Assembly: GCA_964036045.1 (NCBI GenBank)
Contig: OZ038385.1
Span: 60,421,919-60,485,918, forward strand
Origin: Eutreptiella sp. 'Long Island Sound 2002'
Taxonomy: Eukaryota > Euglenozoa > Euglenophyceae > Eutreptiales > Eutreptiaceae
Direction of reading: 5' to 3'
DNA length: 64,000 nt
Part shown: in pieces, positions 42,921 through 53,404 of the stretch
Position numbering within the stretch: the stretch's first letter is position 1
How the letters are laid out: the number at the start of each line of letters is the position of its first letter
Position numbers and translations under genes: made by a program
Notes under the pieces: generated by a model
What the model saw: only the letters and a program-made list of their open reading frames with translations
The model's database searches: none
Told to the model about the DNA's origin: nothing

Positions 42921-43466
42921 ATGCAATTTGACGGGTGGATGCGAACCGGGGATGCACGTTTCCTACGTCTTAATGGATACGTAACCAACGGGGATGCATT
43001 TTGACGGGTGGATGCAAAAGGCGGATGCACGTTTTCTACGTTTTCTACGTTTCGAACGTTTTGGGCTCTGTTTCATTGTAATTCACACTGTTCATGGGCA
43101 GGCAAGCATGCGCAGCAGTCAGCAACACAGCCAATCTTCATTCTGGAATCGCCAAAAATCAGTGTACGCTTAGTATCACCATCGTTCACCATCGTTCACC
43201 ACCACCATATCACACTGCAGTGATCAACACAGCCATTTTTCATTATGGAATCGCCAAAAAGTAGTGTACCGTGACCGGTTGGCACTGAACTTTGCTGGGC
43301 GCGCCAGGCGTGCACCGCAGGCATGCGTGATGCAACAGGCTTGAACAGAAATGATCATTGATTCTACAAAAATTATAGCATACGTCGGCGGTTGGCACTT
43401 GTGTATGAGGCAACACATGAACACGTGAACGTAACTTGCGGCGCAGTGCTAAAATAAAAAAAATAT

Positions 43467-44006
43467 TCCTTTGTCTACGACGTAGATGACGAAATGGGCG
43501 CTTCTAGGGGTCGGGAAAAAAAACCTTTTTTTTACAACGCTTCTGGGGGTTTTTGAGGTAGCCCGACGCACTCGCGCATGAGTTTTTATGCGGTTCAACC
43601 ACTTTCAAGGAGAAAAGCACTTTGCATGTTGCCTCCAGCTTTGCTTCCACCGTTCTTAGCGTCGTATAGGGGTCGTTTGTTGGCCGCGTTTTCTACGTTC
43701 CGCTTTTGTGCTTCCGGTGGTGCTTCTGGAAGCGAGTCCCTCGTTTTCCGTGTTGTCCGTGTTATCCGCGTTCCGGTTTTCAGCTTCTGGTTGTGCTTCT
43801 GGAAGCGTTTTCCGCGTTATCCGCGTTCCGGTTTTCTGCTTCTGGTCGTGCTTCTGGAAGCGTTTTGTGCGTTTTCCGCGGTATCCGCGTTCCGGAGCGT
43901 TACGGAGTGTTATTGTCGTTGTGCGCGTTCTCCTAGCTTACGGGGATAACGTACGGAGCGGAGGCGGGAGCGGAGGCCCAAAAATGGCGCTTCTGTAGAC
44001 AAAGGA
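43467..44006. mobile_element. Non-autonomous piggyBac-like element, copy 2 (540 bp)
   Basis: About 90 percent or more identical by eye to 37257-37805, with the same TIR (TCCTTTGTCTAC) and ATAT at 43463-43466 and 44007-44010. It has one fewer GCTTCTGG/CGTTATCC block. It lies in E3 between the TnpA remnant and ORF-B, in a different flanking context from copy 1, which confirms the boundaries. Confidence 0.9.
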
Positions 44007-44269
44007 ATATAGCATACGACTCTGCCGCAGGCATCACTGTCGAGAAAACACAAACAGAGAAGGTCGGCACACGTGTCCCATTAGGATAATACTCTGGTCC
44101 AGTCTACGGGGAACCATCGGCAGTGGCCTGCACGGAAACAGGGCAAAAAACGTTAAAAACGGGGTACTGGGCGGGTGGATGCAAATCGGGGATGCATGCA
44201 TTGTACGTGTTGGACGCGTCGAAGTGCACTGGTTGGCAGTGGTAGGGCAGAGACATACCAAATGGCCAA

Positions 44270-46585
44270 CCGAAGCACCAAATGCAGTCGGTGAGGGAAT
44301 AGCGCCCTCCGGATTCAACAACTCATCCTGCGTGAGCAGCGGTGCCCCCAGGGCCGGTGGTGGCAAGTAGACCTGTGTCAAAAACGGTGAAAAACGCAAC
44401 GGGGATGCAAAATGGTGCGTGGATGCAAAACCCGGATGCATGTAATAAAACACGTTCCCAACGTCGGTTACGTTACCGACGTCTGCGGGGATGCAAAACG
44501 GCGGCTGGATGCAAAAGGCGGATGCACGTGTTGAAAACGTCGGGAACGTTCATTACGTGTTTCACGTCGCGGGGATGCAGAATGGCGTGTGGATGCAAAA
44601 CGCGGATGCACGATTGCTACGTTTTCTACGCATTGTGCGCATGTCATGCAATGGAAGGCACTGCGCACACCACCACTTTGCCGTCCACGGTTGCCGATGG
44701 GGTGGATCGCTCGTCCTCGGCCTTGGCGTCTTCCTTGGCCTTGTGTTCCTCCTCGGCCTTGCGTTCCTCCTCGGCCTTGCGTTCCGCCTCGGCCTTGCGT
44801 TCCGCCTCGGCCTTGCGTTCCTCCTCGGCCTTGCGTTCCGCCTCGGCCTTACGTTGCTCCTCGGCCTTGCGTTGCTCCTCGGCCTTCCGTTGCTCCTCGG
44901 CCTTGCCTTGCTCCTCGGCCTTGCGTTGCTCCTCGGCCTTCCGTTGCTCCTCAGCCTTGCCTTGCTCCTCGGCCTTGCGTTGCTCCTCGGCCTTCCGTTG
45001 CTCCTCGGCCTTGCGCTGCTCCTCGGCCTTGCGTTCATCCTCGGATCAAGCCGAAGAGGAACTCGTAGCGCTCGAGGTGGAGGACGATGAAGAGGACGTG
45101 TCGTACTTCCCCTTCTTCTTTTCGCGCTTCTTCTGCTTTTTGGCCCTCTTCTTTTCCCGCGTGCTCCTCCTTCGCTGAGCCGACGGCACTAGGCAACACA
45201 CCGGATCCTTGCGCGCTGGCACACGTGGGGCAGTTTGCGATCTTGACGAGAAACAGCACTGTGGAAACAGGTGCAGGTGGATGCAAACGTGTGGATGCAT
45301 TCGGTGGATGCACGTCATGGACGTTTCGTGCGCAGCGGTATAAGCGGGGATGCAAAATGGCGTGTGGATGCAAAACCCGGATGCATGTTCTAAACGTATT
45401 ATACGTCTCGTGCGCATGTGAAGTACCTGCATAGGCATCAGCGTCTCCAAAGGCGGCGTTTGTCTTGTGCATGTTCTGCAGCAGCATTCTTGCCGTCGGG
45501 AACGCCTTGCAGTGGTCTGCCCGCATCCCAAACAACTCCATCAACTGGTCCTGTGCCCCGCCAGTCACCAAAGTCGTGCAGAGCCCAATTTCCCGACGTT
45601 TGAATCCTGCTGTCTGCGGATCCAGCCCATCGTGGCACCTCTTGTAATGCGCCTTGAGCCTTGCTGGGGTGATACTAGTCTTCTTGATCAGCTGCTCGCC
45701 ACACGCCGCCATCTTCTCCACGTTCCCTTGCCGCTGCATGCGCTCGTTGCTCTGATCGCGTGGGCTTTGTGGTGATGCTCTTTGCGGTGCCTGCCAGTTG
45801 AATGCGCACCTTCGGACCTTTTCCTTTTGCCTTCTCTGGGTTCTCGATGGCCTTGTCCTTGTTCCTTCCCTTGTCGTCTGTGTCCTTCTTCGGCTTGGAG
45901 AGAGACTGCGCCAAAGGAACGTCATCGTCAGGGTCGTCCACAAGTTCGTCATCGTTGTCCCCAGCAGCGGCATCCCCAACCGTCCCATGGGCGAAAAGGG
46001 CAGCGTCGTCGTCATCTTCGTCGTCAGCGTCCTCTTCCTCCTCGTCCTGCTCATCCTCCTCTTCCTCGTCTTCCACGCTTGGTGGATCGTCGTTTTTGTA
46101 AAGTGCCCACAACTTGCTAATGCTTGAATACTTGTAAGTCTTCTCCCCACAATTTCTCGTCGTGCCTGCCATAATCCTGTCGCGATTCTCCGTCACACTG
46201 TATTATATGATTTCGGTTTTGTCAACACCAGTTCGTTCTTGGCAGGCCTGTTCTTGTCCACCCATCCGCAGATAAAGCCGTTGCGGCTACGAGGCTTCTG
46301 CAAAAGGTGGATGCAGAATGGCGTGTGGATGCAAATAGTGGATGCACGTTTTGTACGCAACGAACTCACTGTTGTCAAGACGTAGAAACGGTGGATGCAA
46401 AAGGGCGGGTGGATGCAAAAGGCGGATGCACGTTGGCAACGTTGTGTGCGCGCAAAAACAGATACCGAGAGAACAACAGTGTGACCGGGCTTCACAATTG
46501 AGGGATCCGCTGGGAACAAGGAGCAGTCGTCTTGGCGCCAGTCTGGGGGAATGGGCGGCACCCATACGGCCATTTGAGGAGGCAT
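44270..46585 (-). pseudogene. E3 ORF-B, divergent homologue of E1/E2 ORF-B
   Basis: Start ATG 46585 (MPPQMAVWVPPIPPDW), matching the PAPLxPxxHxQW start of E1/E2. The second exon about 46295-46205 has FICGWVDKNRPAKNELVLTK (compare GWHAGWVNQKKKG), and next come YSSISKLWALYKND and a Glu/Asp-rich run (46110-45960). Then come LSKPKKDTDDKGRNKDKA, LKAHYKRCHDGLDPQTAGFK with RADHCKAFPTARMLLQNM, an intron with GGATGCA copies, a basic REKKRAKKQKKREKKKGK patch and a Ser run. An in-frame TGA (45048-45046) is followed by a (KAEE[QE]R)n coiled-coil repeat to about 44700. A short exon VYLPPPALGAPLLTQDELL (about 44370-44275) may be the proline-rich part. No known domain. Confidence 0.6.
44715..45045 (-). repeat. 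18-bp coding minisatellite in E3 ORF-B
   Basis: About eighteen tandem units of CTCCTCGGCCTTGCGTTG (plus strand) coding on the minus strand for six-residue KAEEQR-type repeats with E/Q, R/G and A/E variants. It predicts a single long charged helix. E1 and E2 ORF-B have acidic runs but not this repeat, so it expanded within the E3 lineage. Confidence 0.85.
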
Positions 46586-47266
46586 GGAACAAAGGGGCTG
46601 GTACGAGAGACAAGGGAGCCCGTCCAGACGTTGCCAACGTCTGCGGGGATGCAAAACGGCGTGTGGATGCAAAACGCGGATGCATGATACGAACGTGAAA
46701 TACGTGCGGAACGCTCCTGGGGTGGATGCAAAATTGAAAAATACAAAAAGCATCAAAATGGGTCCAAATTGAGTTGCAACCATCAAATGCATTATTGTGG
46801 ACACGCACATTACCTTCACCTTCCTAGAAAGCAATGGCATGCAGGCAAAACAAAAAAACGTCCAGATGGATGCAAGGTGGATGCGCGACCTACCCCTGCG
46901 TGCGCGCAAGGTTGCATTTTTTCCATAGTGCGCGCAAATTTTCAAAAATACGACCTTTATAGCGCGCCTATTGCGCGCGCTCTACCGCGCTATATTGTCC
47001 CGTTTTTCAAATTTTTCAAAACCGGAAAATGTTTCAAAACCATGCTTTTTCCAGTGTCCTGCGTTTCTCAAAAACCCCTTGCTTTTCAAAAACATTCCCT
47101 GTTGCTCATTCAACCCAAGACACATGCAAAAACACCGTCTGAAAGGTCTGAAAAGTGTGCAACAGTACAGGTCCTCACGGACGAAAACAGTGTAGCGCGC
47201 GCAACATATTTACAGCGCGCGCTAGGAGCCTTATGGCGCGCGCTATACCAGGTATAGCGCGCGCTC

Positions 47267-50200
47267 TCATTCAGTGATATCCTTAATGGTTTGGACCACC
47301 ACTTCGGCCTCCCACTCCTTCTCCCATTCGGGTCTGTGGTCTTCTGCCCCAGTGGCAGCTGGGGCTGCATCCCCTTCTTTGTGGTCTTCTGCCCCAGTGG
47401 CAGCTGGGGCTGCATCCCCTTCTTCTTGTGGGCTTGGGTCGCCTTCTGGGGTTGCTCCTTCTGGTGCCTCTTCTTCTTTCGGGGCTGCTCCTTCTCCTTC
47501 TTGTGGCGTGGCCGCTGGTGCCTCTTCTTCTTGTGGTGGGGCTGGTGCGTCGTCTTCTTGTGCTGCTGCTGCTGCTGGGGCTGGTGCTGGTGCTGCAGCT
47601 TCGGCAGGTCCCTTGTCTCCTTGTGGGGGGGCTGGTGGCTGGGCTGGTGGGTCTCCTTGGGGCTTCTTCTTCTTTGGGGTTGGTGGCTTGGACGGGGACA
47701 TCCTCATGGTCTTTGGGTCGGGGCAGAGGTCCTCAATCTCATCGGCCTCGTACGTCTCCCACCACGACTGCCACTTGCCCAACTCCTCATACGCTTTGCT
47801 TTTGGCGGAGAACACCTGGCAGCTGGGCATGAACTCCGACCAGTCGTCCTCTTCCTCCTCCTCCTCCCCTTGTTGGCTGGGGCTCCACTGATCGTTGGGG
47901 ATGATGACGGCCACGTGGTCCTGAGGGGCCCTCCTGGCGCCTGCTGGCTTGATTTCGGCTCCCTCCACAATCATCGGCGCGATCGCAGTGGTGCAGTAGA
48001 TGATCCACCGAGGCTTGTAGCCGTCTTTGTAGGACCAATCTCGGCGCTGCATGAGCTCATCTCTTGCCTCCTTGTCCGCGTCGGCTCTGCTCTGCTGCTT
48101 GGCCTTGGGAGCCGTACTGGGTGGGGTGGAACCGCACGGACCTCCTTGTTCTTGTGGCTGGTCTGGGACTGGGACAGGCTGCTTCGGTGCTGGCTTTGAT
48201 GCGAGCTGCGGCTGGGGTGCCTGCTGCGGTGCCGTCTTGCTTGCCTGGAAAGAGTAGCGCGGAGGCATAGCACATGCATAGCACGCGCAATACGGAACAT
48301 AGCACGCGCGACGAGATGCATAGCACGTGCAATGACGACGATAGCGCGCGCTGCATTACCTTTTCTGCTTTCTCCTCCTCTGCTTTCTTCCGTCTCTTCT
48401 CCTCCTCTTCCTTCTCCTTCTTCTCCCTCTCCTTCTTCTTCCTCTTTTCCTCCTCATCCTTCTCCTTCTTCTTCCTCTTTTCGTCCTCTTCCTTCTTCTT
48501 CTTCTTTGCTTCGTCCTCTTTCTTCTTGGCCTATTCCGCCTGACGTTGGACTCTGTGTGCCGCCTGTGCCATCAGCTGCTGGTCGGCAGTCTTCTGGGCA
48601 AGGACCTTTCCAGGCGGGTGGGGGGCTTAGCAGTGTGGGAGGCGGAGATGGCTGGTGGTAGGTGGCTGGTGGCTGCTGGCTCCTCGGTACGCTTCTTCTT
48701 GGGCCTTGGGACTGTCACGGATTCCGTCTCCGGCACGGCAAAGGCGCCGGCCCAGTCCACCTCCAGCTCCTCCAGCTGCCGCTTAGCCCGGGCCAGCACC
48801 GGGGAGGGGCCTTGCTCCTTCCGTCCGTCAAGCCACTCGGCCGCATGCTTGGACTGCCCGGCAATGTCCGCGGGCACGCTGATCATCAACGGCCCTCTGC
48901 GGGATCCCAGGCACAGAACCTGCTCGAAGCTGCCCACCTACGTGACAATGGGACAGAAGGTAGGGCCGTAGCCACGCAAACAATCAAGTTGCGCGTGCTA
49001 CAACAAATGAAGCGCGCGCAACAATGTCGAAAGCGCGCGCAATGGCAAACATAGCGCGTACCTGTGGCTGTGCCAGTTGTTGTTGTTGTTGCTGCTGTTG
49101 CTGGGCCATCTGCACCCGCTGCTGCTGCTGGTTGCAATTGCCCTTGCGGCACTGGCTCCTCTTTTGGCTGACCCCCGCATCAAACTGGCACCCGCACTTC
49201 TCACCGAGGCGCACTCGTTCTTGAAGGCCATTGCCCCCGCGTCGGTCGCGTTGATGAAGCTCGGTGGGTCCTTGTTGAAGTAGAAGTGGTGGACGGTCTT
49301 TGCGGTGCCACCCGGAGGCGTGTGGGTCCGAACGTGACCCCACCCATAACTTGCCCAGCACGAGAACAGCAGCTCGTACTCCTCCACCTTGCAGTGTCTA
49401 CAGGCAGCTTGTCCTTCTTGGGTTGGCACGGAGGGGTTCAACACGTTGTGGAGACTGCACCAGGTGCCAGTAATGCTCTCGTCATACCAGCAGGGTTTCA
49501 CGGCTCCGTCTGGGATCTTGGCAATGGCCGTGGCCCTTTGGCGCCAGAACTTGTAGAAGGCCACCTCGAAGAGGTAGGCCGGTGTCACGTCCTTCAGCCA
49601 TGCCCAGTTGGGCCCTTGGGCGCAGATGGTGCTGTTTTGGTTGGGCCAGATTCGGTTCTTGAAGTCGCTGCTGAAGGCGAAGCCCTGACGTGGCCCGGGT
49701 GGGGGAGACTGAAACTGTGCTTGCACTTGGGGTTGCTGCTGTCTTGGTTGGACTTGCTGCTGCTGCTGCTGCTGCTGCTGTTCTGGGCTGCCGACTTGCG
49801 GGGCCGCAGCCTGCACTTGCTGCTGCTGCAATTGCTGCTGCTGCTGCACTGGCAGTGGGCCGAAGAGCACTTGTTGCACTTGGCCCACTGGAAGACTGCC
49901 GCGCACTGGGGAGCCCAAGGTGGGCTACCCACCGGGGAACAGCATGGGAGACAGCTGCTGTGAGGCACCTCGTAACGGGGACTGCGGCGCGGGCCACAGA
50001 GGCTGAGTTGGGGAGAACTGGGTCAGCTGCTGGGACAGCGTCTGCGGAAAACAGGACAAAGCACGCGCAACCAGGACGTGCGTAGTGCGCACAACGAGAC
50101 GGGTAGCACGCACAACAAGAGCGTAGCACGCGCAACGGAAACAGTAGTGCGCACGGCAAGTACCTGTGGCTGCATGCTCCACGGCGTCGTCGACGGCTGC

Positions 50201-50322
50201 TGCAGTCCCGGTTGTACAGCTGCATGTGGCGGTGGTGGCGGCGCCGCACCTGCTCCTGTGGCCCCTGCAGCAGTTGTTGGCGGTGCTGCAGGAGGCGGAT
50301 ACCCCCAGCCCACGGGCTGCAT
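47267..50322 (-). pseudogene. Fa gene of F3, most complete copy
   Basis: Start MQPVGWGYPPPAAPPT (ATG 50322), end TGA 47267. Exon 1 Pro/Ala-rich; GT-AG intron about 50163-50048 (donor CAGGTACTTG); exon 2 TLSQQLTQFSPTQPL with an in-frame TAG at about 49930; Gln-rich part; FSSDFKNRIWPNQNSTICAQ; WLKDVTPAYLFEVAFYKFW; a possible metal-binding CRHCKVEEYELLFSCWASYG; KTVHHFYFNKDPPSFINATD; intron about 49060-48940; SVPADIAGQSKHAAEW; Lys/Glu run with a frameshift near 48620; intron 48359-48245 (GTAATG...TTTCCAG, 115 nt, five motif copies); WSYKDGYKPRWIIYC, VAVIIPNDQWSPSQQ, WSEFMPSCQVFSAKSKAYEE; Ala/Pro/Glu tail with a duplicated EGDAAPAATGAEDH unit. Role unknown. Confidence 0.65.
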
Positions 50323-50597
50323 GGGCAAGAGGGTTACATTAAAGTACCCCTGTTCCAGCAGTAACACAAAAAGGAAAATGCAGTAGCAAAAAAATCGAAA
50401 GCACCAAAACAAACGGACGAAAAGGAACAAATCAATGCATTCCAAACGCTTTAAGTGCGTAGTCATAGCACGCTACTTCCGACTATATATCGCGATTTCA
50501 AGGGTTCCGGCGCTTGAAAACAGCATAGCGCGCGCGATAGTGGACATTGCGCGCACTAGATAACATGTAGCGCGCGCTAAAAAACAAATAGCGCGCG

Positions 50598-51704
50598 CTA
50601 CCACAGTTCCTCATCCGCAAAATATGCCCGAACCTCGTCAGCCAATTTTTGTGCATTGCACAGGTTGCTTCTGGAGTTGCCATTCCACCTTGGTACTTCA
50701 AAGTACAGGAACAGACGCTCATTAACCTGCCTGAGTTGCACTGGACTTGCACCACGTCATGTAAGTGAACAGACTACCTGCCATCCAATGTGTAGTGACA
50801 CCCGACAACCGACGCAGCCAAGGGCTATCCCCACCGCAGAAAATCCTACAGCGTCTGGATGCACCCCGGATGGGAAGCACACCGGTGTCAAGGGCACTCT
50901 GCAAAAAAGCAAGATTGTTAGCCCAGACCTGGGACAACACAGAGGTGGACTTCTCACCACAAAGGGCGACGTTAACAGTCCGGTGGTAGGACAACGTCCT
51001 TGCCAAGTGACCATGGTTGGCAAAGGAAATGGACATCTGGCACCACGATTCCCCCCCACAAGGCAACCCATCCCTCCTCACAATGATCCACAGCTCTCCT
51101 TGGCACTCCCTGGGGTATTGGAGGTTAGAAACAATGGAATCAAAGGAAAATATATAGTCAAAAAAGTGCTGCAGGGGCCACTGCGAAAAGACCGTGACGC
51201 CATCTGTGTGCACGGCAACCTCTAAATGCTGCCTACTTGCAAGCTGGTTCCATTCTGTGGCGAAACTAGCATAAGAGGGGAGAGAAAAAAGGTGTGTGGG
51301 GACCTTACTTCTCGTCCAAGTAATCAAATCTTTGTACCTGAGGAAAATAGCGTGCGCAACATGGGGACGTAGCGCGCGCAGAAGTCAACGAAGCGCGTGC
51401 TATGAGCGGAAGTGCGCGCAATGTCACATGCAAAGCGCGCGCAATAATACCTTCTTCTTGGAATCTTCAGGAGCAGGACCAAGTCCACCACCGACAGGGG
51501 TGTGACGGCGTTGGCAGCCTCGGTCCTGCGACGCTTCTTCTCTGCTTCAGACACGGGGACCCTTTTTTCCAACCTGGCCCACAAAGACCGTTGGACGGCA
51601 GACCCTGAGCAAAAAAACTCAACTAGGTCCGCCAAAAGGTCCTCGTTCTTCCACAAGGACCACCCATAGTGGGGGCCCAAAATGTTTGCAATCTTCCCTG
51701 ACAT
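50598..51704 (-). pseudogene. Fb gene of F3, internally deleted
   Basis: Exon 1 from ATG 51704 (MSGKIANILGPHYGWSLWKN) to 51451. The intron 51450-51338 (GTATTA...TTTTCCTCAG, 113 nt) is filled with GCGCGCGC motifs. Exon 2 carries YKDLITWTRSKVPTHLFSLP, TEWNQLASRQHLEV, IVRRDGLPCGGESWCQM and RRLSGVTTHWMAGSLFTYMT. After KSSATQAG the frame stops (50722), and a different frame supplies LRQVNERLFLYFEVPRWNG..AYFADEELW with a TAG belonging to a TAGCGCGCGCTA copy. Compared with the inverted copy (30469-30868) about 390 bp are missing here. The two-exon structure is well supported by three copies. Confidence 0.7.
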
Positions 51705-51969
51705 TAACAGCGTCAGATGCGGTGCCGGAAGAATCTGAAACTTTAGAAAAATAGGCGTTTTTGCCCTGCTTATTAGGACATGGGGTTACAAACCCAAGAC
51801 CCCGAGCCATAGCGCGCGCTATGCTGCGCGCTATAGTTTTGTAGTGCGCACTGAGCCATCGCGCGGCAATACCCTGTAGCGCGCACACAGGGACGTATTC
51901 AGCCAAAGGAATATCCTACAATAAAAAGTGTTTGGGTGCATAAGGAAAGGATAGCTTGGAAAGCTTGTA

Positions 51970-52220
51970 TGTAACTGCTAAGATCTGTTCACATGGACAC
52001 GTACGTGTTAAAAGCCCGACACGTACGTGTTGAAATCCCAACTCGTACGCACTGATTTACCAAACTGTACGCACTGCGTACGCGTTTGGCGCAAAATCGT
52101 ACGCAGCGCGTGCGCGTTTGGTACCCAGTGCGTACGGTGTGGAAAATCAGTGCGTACGAGTTGAGATTTCAACGCGTACGTGTCCATGTGAACAAAAAAG
52201 GCCACATCTTAGCAGTTACA
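51970..52220. mobile_element. MITE C, 251 bp, TIR about 40 bp, TA duplication
   Basis: Left TGTAACTGCTAAGATCTG continuing to CATGGACACGTACGTGTT; right is its inverted partner, ending AGCAGTTACA. TA lies at 51968-51969 and 52221-52222. The interior has about six copies of a CGTACGCACTG / ACGTACGTGTT motif, the same private motif as at 21195-21345. No coding. TA duplication and size fit a Tc1/mariner-like MITE, but the TIR was not matched to a family. Confidence 0.85.
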
Positions 52221-52285
52221 TAGGTTGATGTTAAAGCCCCATGAGATATTATGCAGAGATATTGAAGTGCAATAGTTACCAATAT

Positions 52286-53400
52286 TCCTTTATCTACGGT
52301 TGCGTCATTCCGTGACCAGTCGGAATGCAACCCCTATTTTGGTTCTTTCAAAATACTACTTTTCACGTGCAACCGCCTGTTCTTGGGCTTTAAAAATTGT
52401 GCAACCGCCTTATGCAACCGGTACCCTATTTTGCAACCGCTTCATGCAACCCCTTGTGCAACCCATGGGTATTTTTGTGCAACCACCTTATGCAACCCCC
52501 ATGCAACCTGCAACCCCTAAGCGAAAATCACTGAATCGGGCAATGTTCTCTTAGACCAACCCATGGTGTGCCAAGAAACAATTCTTCACATGCAGATGTA
52601 CACCACAACCCTTGCAGACCTAGCAGGTTCGCTTCCCACACACTTTGCAGGTGCCACGGGTAGGAGACTTCACTGGGCAATGGATCTCTTGAGGTGGGAC
52701 ATACATAGGGGGCATCACGGAATGCATGAATCCAAGCTGAAAATCCCACAAAGATGTGTTTTCGGGGATCAAATCAATGCTTTTGCATGCAACAAACGAA
52801 TTAGAGATGGCGTATCTCACGACAAAAGCCCTGAGTGCCTTCGACCATGAGCGGAAACGACCTACTTCTCTATGCTGAAGCGCTAATTGACAATGCGACA
52901 ATAGGGGAGAACCTGTAAAACAAAAGGGGAGTCCTTCTTCAGCGTGTTCTTGGATACCACTGCCGTGTAGTGGTCCGGCATGCGGTATGCCTTCGGTACA
53001 GGCAGTCCCGGATCGTCATCGTCGGCGGACATGGGTGGAGGAGAAGAAAGCTAACATTGCAAAAGGGGGACAACAAGAGTGTGCAACCCTCATGTGCAAC
53101 CGCCACAGAATTTGCAACCTGCAGGAACCGGAAATGATGGAATGCAACCGCTTTATGACACCGCTTTTTTTAGTCTGCAACCTGCAAATTTTGGTCTTTG
53201 GGGGTCCCCATGGGTTGCAAGGGGGCGGAAAACACCTTCGGTACGGGGTTGCAAAAATCAAAAAGTGGTTTTTTGATGGAATTAGACAAAACGGACGTTT
53301 CCACGAGGTGGTTGAGGTCCAAAAACCTAGGGTTCCCAACTTTTCAAAAGTTTTTATTTTTTGGCGAAGGGGTTGCACATATGGGGCTGTAGATAAAGGA
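52286..53400 (-). mobile_element. E4, deletion derivative of a piggyBac-like element, 1.1 kb
   Basis: Termini TCCTTTATCTACGGTTGC and GTAGATAAAGGA, with ATAT at 52282-52285 and 53401-53404. It retains the last 370 bp of a TnpA gene plus ends filled with GCAACC (about fifteen copies at 52325-52515, more at 53085-53260 and 53375). The motif sits directly beside the TIR as its complement GGTTGC. The only gene is the TnpA remnant. Confidence 0.85.
52553..52901 (-). pseudogene. E4 TnpA remnant: C-terminal cysteine-rich domain
   Basis: Reads REVGRFRSWSKALRAFVVRY and LIPENTSLWDFQLGFMHSVM, then CKVCGKRTC, an in-frame TAG, VCKGCGVHLHVKNCFLAHHG and a TAA stop (52553-52555). The TAG falls where E1 and E2 have Tyr and E3 has Trp. 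The cysteine pattern of the zinc ribbon is otherwise kept. There is no catalytic core. Confidence 0.75.
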
Positions 53401-53404
53401 ATAT

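Larger units (their letters stand above)
46894..51892 (-). mobile_element. F3, most complete family F element, 5.0 kb
   Basis: Ends CCCTGCGTGCGCGCAAGG (46894) and GCGCGCACACAGGG (to 51892). AC on both sides (46892-46893, 51893-51894) against one AC in E3's TIR (compare the left-end complement ACGTATTGTAGCCAAAGG) shows a 2-bp duplication. Carries Fa (47267-50322) and Fb (50598-51704), both on the minus strand. TAGCGCGCGCTA and variants such as TAGCACGCGC occur in every intron, between genes and at both ends. Confidence 0.85.
41778..51910 (-). mobile_element. E3, piggyBac-like element, 10.1 kb including nested F3 and a 540-bp element
   Basis: Left TCCTTTGGCTACAATACGTA and right ACGTATTCAGCCAAAGGA are inverted partners. 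ATAT lies at 41774-41777 and 51911-51914. Contents on the minus strand: ORF-B (44270-46585) and a TnpA remnant (42160-42920), plus the nested element at 43467-44006. F3 inserted 18 bp from E3's right end, so E3's own right tip is stranded at 51893-51910. Private motif: GGATGCAAAA and TTTTCTACG, different from E1/E2. The motif already appears next to the TIR (GCATCCACC at about 41813). Confidence 0.85.
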
